This document shows positions 8,119 to 18,912 of a DNA stretch of 64,000 nt, piece after piece. Both the position numbers and the translations under genes were made by a program. A model generated the notes under the pieces. The model had not been told where the DNA came from, searched no databases, and saw only the letters and a list, made by a program, of their open reading frames with translations. Every line of letters starts with the position of its first letter. Position 1 is the stretch's first letter. Origin of the DNA: Flavobacteriaceae bacterium (GTDB taxonomy: Bacteria > Bacteroidota > Bacteroidia > Flavobacteriales > Flavobacteriaceae); contig PBNP01000002.1 in NCBI GenBank assembly GCA_002723295.1, positions 55,805 through 119,804 on the forward strand, in the 5' to 3' direction.

Positions 8119-9007
8119 ACCTGTCCTTTTGGATGAATCGATAAAGGGTCTTGCTATTAGATCTGATGGGGTTTATGTTGATGCTACCTACGGTGGAGGA
8201 GGACATAGCAAAGCAATTTTAGATAAATTATCATCTAAAGGGAAACTTTATGCTTTTGATCAAGATGAATATTCACAAAAAAATATGATTGATGATTATA
8301 GGTTTAAATTTATTGATTCAAATTTCAAATTTTTAAATAAGTTTTTAAAGCACCACGATATTGAAGAAGTTGATGGTATTTTAGCAGATTTTGGTGTTTC
8401 CTCTTATCAACTAAATAATCCAGAAAGAGGATTTTCTTATAGATTTAATGGTCCATTGGATATGAGAATGAATAAATTTCAAAAGTTTTCCGCATCAGAT
8501 ATTATTAATAAGTATAGCAAAGAAGAATTATCAAATTTGTTTAAAGATTATGGGGAATTAAGAAATTATAAGCAGTTGGCCGCGGTTATTGGTGTTCGAC
8601 GGTCAATTGCCCCCATAAATACAACAGAACAACTTAGGAACTCTGTTACATCTATTATTTCAGATAGATTTTTAAACAAAACTTTATCTAAAATTTTTCA
8701 AGCTTTACGTATCGAGGTAAATCAGGAGTTGGAATGTATTAAAGAGTTTTTAATTCAATCTTCTAGAGCCCTAGTTCCTGGGGGAAGATTAGTTTGTATT
8801 TCATATCATTCTCTTGAAGACAGATTAGTTAAGCGTTTTATTTTAAATGGAAAATTTAATGAAGAGCCTATAAAAGATTTTTATGGAAACAAAAATGTTC
8901 CTCTTAAAAAAATAGGAGGAGTGAAAACACCAATGATAAATGAAATTGAAAATAATATTAGATCAAGAAGCGCAAAACTTAGAATTGCTCAAAAAATTAA
9001 AAACTAA
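8099..9007 (+). CDS. rsmH: 16S rRNA (cytosine1402-N4)-methyltransferase RsmH (MraW)
   Basis: SAM-dependent methyltransferase acting on C1402 of 16S rRNA. Motifs: HKPVLLDE at the N-terminus, the SAM-binding VDATYGGGGHS, LADFGVSSYQLN, and the C-terminal ISYHSLEDRLVK with RSRSAKLR. Length 302 aa, normal. The start lies within the end of mraZ, the usual tight packing of this cluster. Confidence 0.96.
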   Translation: MEQLYHKPVLLDESIKGLAIRSDGVYVDATYGGGGHSKAILDKLSSKGKLYAFDQDEYSQKNMIDDYRFKFIDSNFKFLNKFLKHHDIEEVDGILADFGVSSYQLNNPERGFSYRFNGPLDMRMNKFQKFSASDIINKYSKEELSNLFKDYGELRNYKQLAAVIGVRRSIAPINTTEQLRNSVTSIISDRFLNKTLSKIFQALRIEVNQELECIKEFLIQSSRALVPGGRLVCISYHSLEDRLVKRFILNGKFNEEPIKDFYGNKNVPLKKIGGVKTPMINEIENNIRSRSAKLRIAQKIKN

Positions 9008-9012
9008 ATGGA

Positions 9013-9324
9013 GTGAATAAAATTATTTCATTATTGAAAATGGACTTCTTAATTAAAGAAGATTCATTTAAAAATTGGAGAATGATTTTCTTTATCTCTT
9101 CTCTTGCTTTAATTATGATTTCAAGTGGACACTTGGCTGACGACAAAGTATTTCAAATCTCAAAATTAAATGAAAAAATAAGAGTGTTAAAAAGTGAGTT
9201 TGTTGATCAGAGAGCAGAATTAATGTCATTGAAAATGGAAACATATGTTACTCAAAAACTTTTGGAAAGGGGAATTATTGTTTCAAAATCTCCTCCAATT
9301 AAATTATATGTTACTAATGAATGA
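9013..9324 (+). CDS. ftsL: FtsL-like cell division protein
   Basis: Small bitopic division protein (103 aa) in the position of ftsL between rsmH and the division PBP. GTG start. It has a cytoplasmic N-terminus of about 24 residues, one transmembrane helix (MIFFISSLALIMISSG) and a periplasmic heptad-like segment (KLNEKIRVLKSEFVDQRAEL) fit for a coiled coil with FtsB. Sequence identity to FtsL families is low, so the call leans on position and topology. Its last 8 nt overlap the PBP start. Confidence 0.8.
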   Translation: MNKIISLLKMDFLIKEDSFKNWRMIFFISSLALIMISSGHLADDKVFQISKLNEKIRVLKSEFVDQRAELMSLKMETYVTQKLLERGIIVSKSPPIKLYVTNE

Positions 9325-11299
9325 TTTCAATAAAAACATAAACATAAGAACATACTTTATTGGAGTATCAATATTAGTATTTGCAATAATTTTAATAGGT
9401 AAGCTTTTTTATATTCAAACATATGAAGGTCAAAAATTTAAAGATATCGCAAATAAAAGAACACTTAAAAATGTTGCCGTAAAACCTATAAGAGGTAATA
9501 TTTATTCTGATGATCAGAGTTTGTTAGCTACTTCAGTTTCAAGATATGATTTACATTGGGATTCAAAAGTAGTTTCAGATGAAAATTTTCAAAAAAACAA
9601 GCAAAAAATAGCTGAAGGAATTTCTGAAGTCACAAAAAGAAATTTTATTAAAGTTTTAAATAGCCTGGAAAATGCAAAAGACAAATCTAGTAGATATTGG
9701 TTAGTTGCTAAAAATTTAACTTATAGTGATCAACAAAAGATAAAAGCCCTACCAATTTTTAATTTGCCTTCTTATCAAGGAGGCTTGAGAATTCAACAAC
9801 AACTTAAAAGAGAAAAACCTTTGGGTAAAATTGCTGAAAGAACTATAGGTTATGAACGATTAGATTCAGATGGAACATTTTTTAGAGTTGGACTTGAAGG
9901 AGCATTTGGAACTTTACTAAAAGGTAAAGAAGGTATAAGGTTAAAAAGAAAAATAGCCAATGGACAATGGAAATCTGTAAATAATACTAATGAAAAGGAA
10001 CCAACGGAGGGATTTGATCTTTATACTACTATTAATATTAATTTTCAAGATATAGCTCATAATGCTTTACTAAATCAGTTAGAAAAGTTTGAAGCTGATC
10101 ATGGGTCTGTAATTATTATGGAAGTAAAGACTGGTTCTATAAAAGCTATAGTAAATCTAGGAGTAACCAGTAAGGGAAAATATTTCGAAAAATTAAACTA
10201 TGCAGTTGGAGAATCTCATGAACCTGGATCAACATTTAAGTTAATGTCAATGGTTGCTGCACTAGAAGATAAAGTAATAAAACCTTCAGATTTAATTGAT
10301 ACTGGTAATGGTGAGATTTTGTTTTTTGGAAAACATAAGGTTAGAGACAGTAGAAAAGGAGGTTATGGAAAAATTAGTGTTTCAAAAGTATTTGAAGTTT
10401 CTTCTAATACCGGCATGGTTAAAATCATAAATGATAACTATAAAAACAATCCTGAAAATTTTGTTGATAGACTATATAACATGAGACTTCATAAGATATT
10501 AGATATTCCAATCATAGGGGAAGCAAGACCTAAAATTCCTTACCCAAGTGATCCAGACTGGGATGGTCTTGATTTACCATGGATGGCTTTTGGATATGGT
10601 GTTTCAATTACTCCATTACAAACACTTACTTTTTATAATGCGATTGCTAATAATGGGGTAATGATAAAACCAAAATTCATTCATAAAATAGGAAGGCTCG
10701 GAGCAAAACCTCATAAGACTTATAAAAGTGAAATATTAAATCCATCTATTTGTTCAAAAGAAACATTGAATGCAGTTCAAGAAATGATGTTTAATGTAGT
10801 TGAAAAAAAATGGGGAACAGCCAATAATATAAAGGATGAAATGTTTTCAATTGCTGGTAAAACGGGAACTTGCCAAATTGATTATACAACAAATTCTATA
10901 GAATATATTTCTAGTTTTGTAGGATATTTCCCCGCGGATAAACCAAAATATTCTTGTATAGTCCTAATTCATAAACCAAATAAATTGAAAGGGTATTATG
11001 GATCTATAGTTGCTGCTCCAGTATTTAAGCAAATTGCAAAAAAGATATATAGTGCAATACCCAAAGAAATACCTGTTAACCTAAAGGATTTAAAATCTAA
11101 TTCAACAAATTCTTTACTTACTATTAAGAATAAATTGCCAAACCTAGTAGGTCTTGAGCCAATGGATGTTATAGTAGAATTAGAAAAAATTGGGATAAGT
11201 GTTAAGATTTATGGAAAGAGCGGTAAAATATCAAATCAATCTGTTCCCCCTGGGACTTTGTTAAGTAAAATCGAATCTATCATCTTAGAATTATCATGA
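9317..11299 (+). CDS. ftsI: Division-specific penicillin-binding protein (FtsI/PBP3) with PASTA domain
   Basis: Class B transpeptidase that crosslinks septal peptidoglycan. The start is taken as ATG 9317 (MNDFNKN), giving 660 aa; the frame is open further upstream but that stretch lies within ftsL. There is one N-terminal membrane anchor (FIGVSILVFAIILIGKLF), a PBP dimerisation domain, then the transpeptidase with S305-TFK (SxxK), S362-SN (SxN) and K515-TG. One PASTA domain ends the protein (NLVGLEPMDVIVELEK). It overlaps murE by 4 nt. Confidence 0.94.
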   Translation: MNDFNKNINIRTYFIGVSILVFAIILIGKLFYIQTYEGQKFKDIANKRTLKNVAVKPIRGNIYSDDQSLLATSVSRYDLHWDSKVVSDENFQKNKQKIAEGISEVTKRNFIKVLNSLENAKDKSSRYWLVAKNLTYSDQQKIKALPIFNLPSYQGGLRIQQQLKREKPLGKIAERTIGYERLDSDGTFFRVGLEGAFGTLLKGKEGIRLKRKIANGQWKSVNNTNEKEPTEGFDLYTTININFQDIAHNALLNQLEKFEADHGSVIIMEVKTGSIKAIVNLGVTSKGKYFEKLNYAVGESHEPGSTFKLMSMVAALEDKVIKPSDLIDTGNGEILFFGKHKVRDSRKGGYGKISVSKVFEVSSNTGMVKIINDNYKNNPENFVDRLYNMRLHKILDIPIIGEARPKIPYPSDPDWDGLDLPWMAFGYGVSITPLQTLTFYNAIANNGVMIKPKFIHKIGRLGAKPHKTYKSEILNPSICSKETLNAVQEMMFNVVEKKWGTANNIKDEMFSIAGKTGTCQIDYTTNSIEYISSFVGYFPADKPKYSCIVLIHKPNKLKGYYGSIVAAPVFKQIAKKIYSAIPKEIPVNLKDLKSNSTNSLLTIKNKLPNLVGLEPMDVIVELEKIGISVKIYGKSGKISNQSVPPGTLLSKIESIILELS

Positions 11300-12756
11300 A
11301 GCAACTAAAAGAAATTTTATATAAAGTTCCAGTAGAAGCTATTTCTGGGTCCCCAATAAAAAGTATTAGTGGAGTGGAAATTGATTCTAGAGAATTAAAA
11401 GCAGAAAATATTTTTGTTGCTATAAAAGGAACAAAATTAGATGGACATTTATATATAGATGCGGCAATTAATAAAGGAGCAATTGCAGTGGTCTGTGAAG
11501 AATTCCCTAAACATATTGATAAATCAATAACATATATAAAAGTTATAAATAGCTCTAAAGCTTTAGGTATAATTGCCGCCAATTTTTATAATCATCCTTC
11601 AAAAAAAATTAAGTTGATTGGAGTAACTGGCACAAATGGGAAAACAACTATAACCAACTTATTACACAAACTTTTTAATAAGCAAAATTTACCTTCAGGA
11701 TTGATATCAACAATTGGAATAAATTATAATAAAAATAGTTATCAGACAAAGCACACAACTCCAAATATTATAAAAATTAATTCAACATTAAAAAAAATGG
11801 TTGAAGCTGGAATTGAGTATTGCTTTATGGAAGTTTCCTCTCATGGAATTTCACAAGGAAGGACTCAGGGATTATATTTTGCAGGAGGGGTTTTTACAAA
11901 TCTTACTCATGATCATCTAGATTATCATAAATCATTTAAAAACTATAGAGACATTAAGAAAAGATTTTTTGATAATCTTCCTAAGTCATCATTTGCATTG
12001 GTAAATATTGATGATAAAAATGGAAAATTTATGCTTCAAAATACTGTATGTAAGAAGAAAACATTTGCAATGAAAGCTTTTGCAGATTATAGAGTAAAAA
12101 TTAAAGAAAGACAGTTTAATGGAATGTTAATAGAGATTAATAATAATGAATTATGGACAAAATTAATAGGTGATTTCAACGCATCAAATTTATTAGCGGT
12201 TTATAGTGTTGCAATAAATTTAGGCATGCAAGAAATGGATGTGTTAATAAGCTTAAGTTTATTAAATAGTGTACCAGGTCGTTTTCAGACTTTTCAAATG
12301 AATTCAGTAATAGTAATTATTGATTATGCTCATACACCTAATGCATTAGAAAATGTTCTCGATTCAATTAACAGACTTAGAAATAATAATAATGAAAATC
12401 TTATAACAATTATTGGATGTGGTGGGGGAAGAGATAAAGAAAAAAGGCCCAAAATGGGTAGAATTGCAAGTCAAAAAAGTGATAAAGTAATTTTCACATC
12501 TGATAACCCCAGAGAAGAAAATCCAAATGAAATAATTGATCAGATGATTAGTGGAGTTGCTAATGAACATTTACATAAAATTTTCAAAGTCGAAGAACGT
12601 GAAATAGCAATTAAGACCTCAAAAAAAATAGCAAGTAAATCAGATATAGTTTTAATAGCAGGGAAGGGCCATGAAACATATCAAGAAATTAATAATAATC
12701 AATTGCCTTTTGATGATCTAAAAATTGCTAAAAAGTATTTTCAAAATCAATCTTAA
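11296..12756 (+). CDS. murE: UDP-MurNAc-tripeptide synthetase MurE
   Basis: Adds the third amino acid to UDP-MurNAc-L-Ala-D-Glu. The ATP-binding loop GTNGKTT is at residues 112-118. The specificity motif DNPR is at 403-406, followed by EENP; DNPR is the form associated with meso-diaminopimelate, so the wall is predicted to be DAP-type. The start ATG overlaps the ftsI stop (ATGA). Length 486 aa, normal. Confidence 0.96.
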   Translation: MKQLKEILYKVPVEAISGSPIKSISGVEIDSRELKAENIFVAIKGTKLDGHLYIDAAINKGAIAVVCEEFPKHIDKSITYIKVINSSKALGIIAANFYNHPSKKIKLIGVTGTNGKTTITNLLHKLFNKQNLPSGLISTIGINYNKNSYQTKHTTPNIIKINSTLKKMVEAGIEYCFMEVSSHGISQGRTQGLYFAGGVFTNLTHDHLDYHKSFKNYRDIKKRFFDNLPKSSFALVNIDDKNGKFMLQNTVCKKKTFAMKAFADYRVKIKERQFNGMLIEINNNELWTKLIGDFNASNLLAVYSVAINLGMQEMDVLISLSLLNSVPGRFQTFQMNSVIVIIDYAHTPNALENVLDSINRLRNNNNENLITIIGCGGGRDKEKRPKMGRIASQKSDKVIFTSDNPREENPNEIIDQMISGVANEHLHKIFKVEEREIAIKTSKKIASKSDIVLIAGKGHETYQEINNNQLPFDDLKIAKKYFQNQS

Positions 12757-12759
12757 ATT

Positions 12760-13980
12760 ATGTTATACTATTTATTTGAAATTTTAGAAAAAGAATATCA
12801 GCTCCCTGGAGCTGGATTATTTCAGTTTTTGTCATTTAGGGCAGCTTTATCAATGATTTTATCTTTATTTTTTTCTTTAGTTTTTGGTCAAAGAATAATA
12901 AATTATTTATCAAAACTCCAAATAGGTGAATCTATAAGGGATCTTGGTTTAAAAGGTCAAAAAGAAAAGTCTGGAACACCAACAATGGGAGGATTAATAA
13001 TAATTTTTTCAACAGTTTTTCCAGTAATTTTATTAGCAAAACTTGAAAGTATATATATAATCCTTCTTTTAATAACTACAATATGGATGGGTATAATTGG
13101 AGGAATTGATGATTATGTTAAAGTCTTTTTAAAAAATAAAAAAGGGCTAAAAGGCTGGTTTAAAATTATTGGACAAATAATACTTGGTTTATTTATAGGA
13201 GCTACATTATATTTTCATCCAGATATAACTGTTCGTCAAAAAGCTCAAAATAATCAAATCATAAGACTTGAAGCTAAAAACCCTTTTGGTCCTGCTGAAA
13301 AAGCATTTGTTACTAATATGCCTTTATTAAAGAATAATGCATTTAATTATTCTGACTTGATTGATTGGATTGATGAATCTTTAATTGATTATACTTGGAT
13401 AATTTTTATTCCTATTGTTATTTTCATTATTACCGCTGTATCTAATGGCGCAAATCTTACAGATGGATTAGATGGATTAACTGCTGGAATTTCAGCTATT
13501 ATAGTATTTGCTTTAGGAATTTTTGCATGGTTTTCAGGAAATTTTGTTTATTCTGACTATTTAAATATAATTTACATTCCTGAGGTTGGCGAGATCACAA
13601 TTTTTATTGCTGCTTTTTTGGGAGCTTTAGTAGGTTTTTTATGGTTTAATACATTTCCTGCCTCAATTTTTATGGGAGATACTGGAAGTTTAACCATAGG
13701 TGGCTTAATTGCTGTAATAGCCCTCATTGTTCGTAAAGAATTATTAATTCCCTTATTATGTGGTGTTTTTTTTATAGAGACTCTTTCAGTAATCATTCAG
13801 GTAGGATTTTTTAAGTATACAAAAAGAAAAACAGGAATTGGAAATAGACTGTTTTTAATGTCTCCAATTCATCATCATTTTCAAAAAAAAGGATTTCATG
13901 AAAGTAAGATTGTCTCTAGATTTTGGATAATTGGAATTTTATTAGCTATTCTGAGCATTGTAACATTAAAAATTAGATAA
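12760..13980 (+). CDS. mraY: Phospho-MurNAc-pentapeptide transferase MraY
   Basis: Integral membrane enzyme that transfers phospho-MurNAc-pentapeptide to undecaprenyl phosphate, making lipid I. About ten membrane helices. Catalytic and family motifs are visible: GTPTMGG, DDYVKVF, the [12 protein letters not shown] segment, FMGDTGSL, and the [10 protein letters not shown] histidine motif. Like other Bacteroidota MraY it has an extra periplasmic stretch (about residues 150-205) and is 406 aa long. It abuts murD with no gap. Confidence 0.96.
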   Translation: MLYYLFEILEKEYQLPGAGLFQFLSFRAALSMILSLFFSLVFGQRIINYLSKLQIGESIRDLGLKGQKEKSGTPTMGGLIIIFSTVFPVILLAKLESIYIILLLITTIWMGIIGGIDDYVKVFLKNKKGLKGWFKIIGQIILGLFIGATLYFHPDITVRQKAQNNQIIRLEAKNPFGPAEKAFVTNMPLLKNNAFNYSDLIDWIDESLIDYTWIIFIPIVIFIITAVSNGANLTDGLDGLTAGISAIIVFALGIFAWFSGNFVYSDYLNIIYIPEVGEITIFIAAFLGALVGFLWFNTFPASIFMGDTGSLTIGGLIAVIALIVRKELLIPLLCGVFFIETLSVIIQVGFFKYTKRKTGIGNRLFLMSPIHHHFQKKGFHESKIVSRFWIIGILLAILSIVTLKIR

Positions 13981-15315
13981 ATGGGCAAAATTTTAGTTTT
14001 AGGTGCTGGTGTTAGTGGAATAGGTGCTATTCAGTTAGCTATTAAGCATGGGTTTAATGTATTTGTTTCTGATTCTGGTGAAATAAATGAAGCAGTTAAA
14101 ATTAAATTTAAATCATGGGGAATTATTTGGGAGGAAAATGTTAATAATTCGAATTTTTTAGAAGGATTAGATTGGATAATTAAGAGCCCAGGAATTTCTC
14201 CAAATTCTCTTTCCGTTATTAATGGAATAAAAATGGGAATTCCCATTATTTCTGAAATAGAATTTGCTTCAAGGTATACTAATGCAAAAATTATAGGTGT
14301 TACTGGAAGTAATGGAAAGACTACAACCGCACAATTAACTTATGAAATTATAAAAAATGCTGGTTTAAATGTAGGTATAGCAGGGAATATAGGTAAAAGT
14401 TTTGCTAAGCAGGTAGCTGAAGAATCGTTTGATATTTATGTATTAGAATTAAGTTCTTTTCAATTAGAAAATATTATCAACTTTGCACCTGACATTGCTG
14501 TGATTACTAACATTACGCCTGATCATTTGGACAGATATAACGGGAATTTTCAGGATTATATAAAAGCTAAACTAAATATTACTTTAATGCAGAATGAAAA
14601 ACAGTTTTTGCTCTTCAATTCTGAAGACACTGTTTTAGGTAATGCAATAATAAATAACCCAACTAAAGCAATAAAACATCCTTTTGGTTTTAAAATAAAA
14701 GGTTCATCAAAAACAACTTTTAAAGAAAAAAAAATAATTATTGAACATAATAACTCCAAAACTATGATATCAACAACTTCATTTCCTCTCAAAGGAAGAC
14801 ATAATCTACTTAATGCTATGGCAGCTTCCACTGTTGGAAGTTTATTTAACCTTAGTAAGGATAGTGTTCGTGAAAGTCTTTCAAATTTTAAAGGGCTACC
14901 TCATCGTTTAGAACATGTGCTAAAAATTCAAGATGTCAATTACATTAATGACTCTAAAGCCACAAATGTTAATGCTACTTATTATGCACTTCAGACAATT
15001 AACACTCCAACAATATGGATTGCTGGAGGTGTTGACAAGGGTAACAAGTATGGTCAAATATTACCACTTGTTAGAGAAAAAGTTAAAGCTATAATTTGTT
15101 TAGGGGGAGACAACTCAAAATTAATTGAATTTTTTTATAAAGTTACAGATGTTATGGTTGAAACTCAATCAATGCTAGAAGCAGTTAAAATTGCTAATAA
15201 GATTGCAAAAAGGAGAGAAACTGTTTTACTTTCTCCAGCATGCTCAAGTTTTGATTTATTTGAAAATTTTGAAGATCGGGGAAATCAATTTAAAAAAGCA
15301 GTAAGAAACTTATGA
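13981..15315 (+). CDS. murD: UDP-MurNAc-L-alanine:D-glutamate ligase MurD
   Basis: Cytoplasmic Mur ligase adding D-Glu. Residues 109-115 form the ATP loop GSNGKTT, and the N-terminal Rossmann segment LGAGVSGIGA binds the UDP moiety. C-terminal motifs include NDSKATNVNAT and LSPACSSFDLFENFEDRG. Length 444 aa. The start immediately follows the mraY stop and the end overlaps ftsW by 4 nt. Confidence 0.96.
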   Translation: MGKILVLGAGVSGIGAIQLAIKHGFNVFVSDSGEINEAVKIKFKSWGIIWEENVNNSNFLEGLDWIIKSPGISPNSLSVINGIKMGIPIISEIEFASRYTNAKIIGVTGSNGKTTTAQLTYEIIKNAGLNVGIAGNIGKSFAKQVAEESFDIYVLELSSFQLENIINFAPDIAVITNITPDHLDRYNGNFQDYIKAKLNITLMQNEKQFLLFNSEDTVLGNAIINNPTKAIKHPFGFKIKGSSKTTFKEKKIIIEHNNSKTMISTTSFPLKGRHNLLNAMAASTVGSLFNLSKDSVRESLSNFKGLPHRLEHVLKIQDVNYINDSKATNVNATYYALQTINTPTIWIAGGVDKGNKYGQILPLVREKVKAIICLGGDNSKLIEFFYKVTDVMVETQSMLEAVKIANKIAKRRETVLLSPACSSFDLFENFEDRGNQFKKAVRNL

Positions 15316-16514
15316 TTAATTCTGAAAAAATATCTTTTGTTGAAGGAGACAGAGTTCTTTGGGTAATAATAGGCTTATTAGCGATTTTTTCATTTTTACC
15401 TGTATTTAGTGCTAGCTCAAATCTTGCCTATGTAATTGGAAAAGGAACTCCTTTAGGATATTTAGTAAAACATTTTATTATAATGTTATTTGGATTTTCA
15501 TTATTATATGTATTTCATAAGATTCCTTATAATTATTTTAAAGGTATTTCAATATTGATGATGCCTATTGTTGTTCTATTATTAATTTACACCGTATCTC
15601 AAGGAAATATTGTTCAAGGTGCTAATGCAAGTCGATGGATACAAATCCCAATAATAGGTGTTAGCTTTCAAACATCTAATTTGGCATCAGTAACTTTAAT
15701 GATCTATTCTGCTTATTATATTTCTAAAATTAAAGATAATATTCCAAGTTTTAGAGCTTCATTCTTATCATTATGGCTCCCAATAACTTGTATTGTTATG
15801 TTAATTTTACCTGCGAATTTCTCAACTTCTGCTCTTTTATTTTTAATGATTATTGTTCAGTTATTTATTGGTGGATATCCCATAAAATATTTGAGTTATA
15901 TTTTTTCTATAGTTATGATATTGCTTTTTGCTTTTGTTGTTACAATTAAAGCTTTTCCTGAAATCATCCCTAATCGATTAGACACTTGGAATAATCGTAT
16001 AGAAAATTTTTTGTCAGGAAACGTAGAAGATAATTATCAAATTGAGCGTGCTAAGATTGCAATTGCTAATGGCGGAATTTTAGGTCAAGGGGCTGGCAAG
16101 AGTGTTATGAAAAATTTTCTTCCTCAAAGTTCCTCTGATTTTATATATGCTATAATTGTTGAGGAATATGGTTTTATTGGAGGAGTGCTTTTGATAATAC
16201 TTTATATGATTTTACTATTAAGAATAATTGTTATTTCTCATAAAGCTTCAACTACTTTTGGAAAACTATTAGTTTTAGGTTTGGGGATTCCTATCGTATT
16301 TCAAGCATTATTAAATATTGGTGTTAATCTTGAGGTTTTTCCTGTAACAGGACAAACACTTCCTTTAGTTAGCAGTGGAGGTACATCAGCTTGGACAACC
16401 TTCATTGCATTAGGAATAATTTTAAGTGTTAGTTCTGATTCATTTCAAAATTTAAATGAAAAAAGTTCGAAAAAAATTAATAATCCTTTAATAATATTAA
16501 GTGAAGAAATATAA
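15312..16514 (+). CDS. ftsW: Septal peptidoglycan glycosyltransferase FtsW (SEDS family)
   Basis: Polytopic membrane protein that polymerises lipid II at the septum together with the class B PBP encoded upstream. About ten transmembrane helices. SEDS signatures include the RLDTWNNRIENF region with QIERAKIAIANGG, the Asp/Glu of IIVEEYGFIGG, and the C-terminal LPLVSSGGTSAWTTF. Length 400 aa. It overlaps murD (ATGA) and murG (14 nt). Confidence 0.94.
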   Translation: MINSEKISFVEGDRVLWVIIGLLAIFSFLPVFSASSNLAYVIGKGTPLGYLVKHFIIMLFGFSLLYVFHKIPYNYFKGISILMMPIVVLLLIYTVSQGNIVQGANASRWIQIPIIGVSFQTSNLASVTLMIYSAYYISKIKDNIPSFRASFLSLWLPITCIVMLILPANFSTSALLFLMIIVQLFIGGYPIKYLSYIFSIVMILLFAFVVTIKAFPEIIPNRLDTWNNRIENFLSGNVEDNYQIERAKIAIANGGILGQGAGKSVMKNFLPQSSSDFIYAIIVEEYGFIGGVLLIILYMILLLRIIVISHKASTTFGKLLVLGLGIPIVFQALLNIGVNLEVFPVTGQTLPLVSSGGTSAWTTFIALGIILSVSSDSFQNLNEKSSKKINNPLIILSEEI

Positions 16515-17586
16515 ATTCATATTATCTGGAGGTGGAACAGGGGGTCATGTATTTCCTGCTTTGGCTATTTCAAAAAAACTTAAAGAAGCTTATCCAAGAT
16601 CTAATATTTTATTTGTTGGATCTTTAGGAAGGATGGAAATGAAAAAAGTTCCTAAAGAAGGTTTTAAAATTATAGGTTTACCTATTGATGGAATAAGTCG
16701 TTCTTTGAAATTAAAAAACATATTGTTTCCATTCAAGGCTGCAATTAGTTTTTTAATTGCTTTAATAATAGTAATAGTTTATCGCCCAAAAATTGTTGTT
16801 GGAACAGGAGGGTATGCTAGTGGGCCAATTTTATTTGCAGCCCAACTTTTAAATTATCCTACAGTTATTCAAGAACAAAACTCATTCGCTGGTTTGACTA
16901 ATAAGATATTAGGCAGGCTTGCTAAAAAAATTTTAGTGGCATATCCAAATATGGAAAGATTTTTTAAAAAGGAAAAAATTGTTATAACTGGAAATCCTAT
17001 TAGAAAATATTTACTAAATAAAAATATATCTAAAAATGAAGCAAAATCGTTTTTCAATTTAGATCCTAAAAAGTCGGTTATAAGTATTTTGGGTGGAAGT
17101 CTAGGCGCATTTAAGATAAATAAACTAATTGCTAATAATTTAGATTTGTTTGATAAGCTTGGAATTCAGGTTTTATGGCAATGTGGTAAAATACATTATG
17201 ATGAATTTAAGATTTTGGAATCAAAAAACATTAAGCTTTTTTCATTTATAGAAAGAATGGATTATTGGTACAAGGCTTCTGATGCAATAATATCACGCTC
17301 AGGGGCAATAACAATATCTGAAATTTGTCTTGCGCAGATTCCTTCTATTTTAATACCATCACCTAATGTAACAGAAAACCATCAATTTCATAATGCAATG
17401 GCTTTATATAATAATAAAGCCGCAATAGTTTTAGAAGAAAAAAATATTGAAAATAATTTTGCAAAAGTTTTAAATGATTTTTGGAATAATCAAAGATTAA
17501 GAAATAAAATGAAATTAAACTTAAAACTTATGTCAAAACCTAATGCTTCTAATGAAATAATTAAAATAATAAATACATTAATCTAA
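16501..17586 (+). CDS. murG: UDP-GlcNAc:lipid I transferase MurG
   Basis: Peripheral membrane glycosyltransferase (GT28) that makes lipid II. GTG start within the end of ftsW. The G-loops are SGGGTGGHVFPA near the N-terminus and LGGSLGA in the C-terminal domain. The donor-binding SRSGAITISEICL and TENHQFHNA segments follow. Length 361 aa, normal. Confidence 0.96.
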   Translation: MKKYKFILSGGGTGGHVFPALAISKKLKEAYPRSNILFVGSLGRMEMKKVPKEGFKIIGLPIDGISRSLKLKNILFPFKAAISFLIALIIVIVYRPKIVVGTGGYASGPILFAAQLLNYPTVIQEQNSFAGLTNKILGRLAKKILVAYPNMERFFKKEKIVITGNPIRKYLLNKNISKNEAKSFFNLDPKKSVISILGGSLGAFKINKLIANNLDLFDKLGIQVLWQCGKIHYDEFKILESKNIKLFSFIERMDYWYKASDAIISRSGAITISEICLAQIPSILIPSPNVTENHQFHNAMALYNNKAAIVLEEKNIENNFAKVLNDFWNNQRLRNKMKLNLKLMSKPNASNEIIKIINTLI

Positions 17587-18912
17587 TTGGAAAAAATTAA
17601 AAAATATTGTTTACTTGGAATTGGTGGAATAGGTATGTCTTCAATTGCACAGTATTTGATGATAAAGAAATTTAAGGTATTTGGTTTTGATAGATTTTCT
17701 ACTTCCATAACTAAAATGCTTGAAAATAAAGGAGCTAAAATAAGCTTCGCAGAATCAATTAATAATATTCCATCATCATTTAATTCTTCAGAGGTTGAAA
17801 TAATTTATTCTGCGGCAATTAATAATAATCATCCAATACTTTCTTATTTTATTTCAAATGGATATAAAATAACAAAAAGAGCTTCTTTTCTTGCTGACTT
17901 GGTCAATAATACAGAGTCTTATGCAATTGCTGGAACTCATGGAAAGACAACCACAAGCGCAATTCTAACTCATATTTTTAAAAATAATAAATTTTCATTT
18001 TCTTCATTTGTTGGAGGTATTATGGTTTCTGAAAACACAAACTTTCTAAATCAAGGTTTTGAAAAATCTATAGTTGAAGCTGATGAATTTGACAGATCTT
18101 TTTTAAAATTGAATCCCTTTTCCGCATGTATTACATCTATGGATTCAGATCACTTAGATATATATAAAACAAATAACTCTTTAAAAGATGCTTTTTTAAA
18201 ATTCTCAAAAAATGTTAAAGGGCCTTTAATTATTCACGATAGCCTTTCAATTCCTGGAATAAAATATGGCTTGAGCGTAAAAGCAGATTATATGATTGAG
18301 AATTTTAAGTTAACATCTAATGGATATATAGTTGACTTATCAACACCCAAAAAATCTTTCAAAAATGTATTTTGTAAAGTATTTGGTAGTCATAATTTAG
18401 AAAATATGTTAGCAGCATTTGCAATTGCTGATCTAGCTGGTTGTGATTCTACAAAATCAATAGAATCTTTAGGAAGCTTTCAGGGAATTGAGAGGAGGAT
18501 GAGATTTTATAACTTTAATAATATTATAATAGTTGATGATTATGCTCATCATCCAACTGAAATTAAAGCTGTCTATAATAGTCTAAGAGAGAAATACCCA
18601 GGTTCATTTATTGAAGTTGTTTTCCAACCTCATCTTTATTCTAGAACAAAAGATTTTATGGATGATTTTGCTATTGAGTTATCAAAATTTAATAGGGTTA
18701 AATTAATGGATATTTACCCAGCAAGAGAGACTGAAATACCTGGAATAAATAGTAAAAAGTTATTATCAAAGATTAATTGTGAAAACTATATTTTAAACAA
18801 AGAAAACTTTAATTCTAATATAGAAAATTCAAATGCAGATATAATTGCCGTATTAGGAGCTGGGAATATTGGTGAGCTAATAGAGAGGTTTATAAAATTA
18901 AAAAATTTATAG
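17587..18912 (+). CDS. murC: UDP-MurNAc:L-alanine ligase MurC
   Basis: First Mur ligase, adding L-Ala to UDP-MurNAc. It begins with TTG directly after murG; the GIGGIGMSSIAQ dinucleotide-type loop lies about ten residues in, as in the family, so no earlier start is needed. The ATP loop GTHGKTT is at 116-122; VDDYAHHPTEI and FQPHLYSRT mark the ligase core. Length 441 aa. The stop overlaps the ftsQ start by one base. Confidence 0.95.
   Translation: MEKIKKYCLLGIGGIGMSSIAQYLMIKKFKVFGFDRFSTSITKMLENKGAKISFAESINNIPSSFNSSEVEIIYSAAINNNHPILSYFISNGYKITKRASFLADLVNNTESYAIAGTHGKTTTSAILTHIFKNNKFSFSSFVGGIMVSENTNFLNQGFEKSIVEADEFDRSFLKLNPFSACITSMDSDHLDIYKTNNSLKDAFLKFSKNVKGPLIIHDSLSIPGIKYGLSVKADYMIENFKLTSNGYIVDLSTPKKSFKNVFCKVFGSHNLENMLAAFAIADLAGCDSTKSIESLGSFQGIERRMRFYNFNNIIIVDDYAHHPTEIKAVYNSLREKYPGSFIEVVFQPHLYSRTKDFMDDFAIELSKFNRVKLMDIYPARETEIPGINSKKLLSKINCENYILNKENFNSNIENSNADIIAVLGAGNIGELIERFIKLKNL

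Noticed and set aside
11280..11582. Minus-strand frame opposite the 5' part of murE
   Set aside because: Antisense shadow with no independent support.
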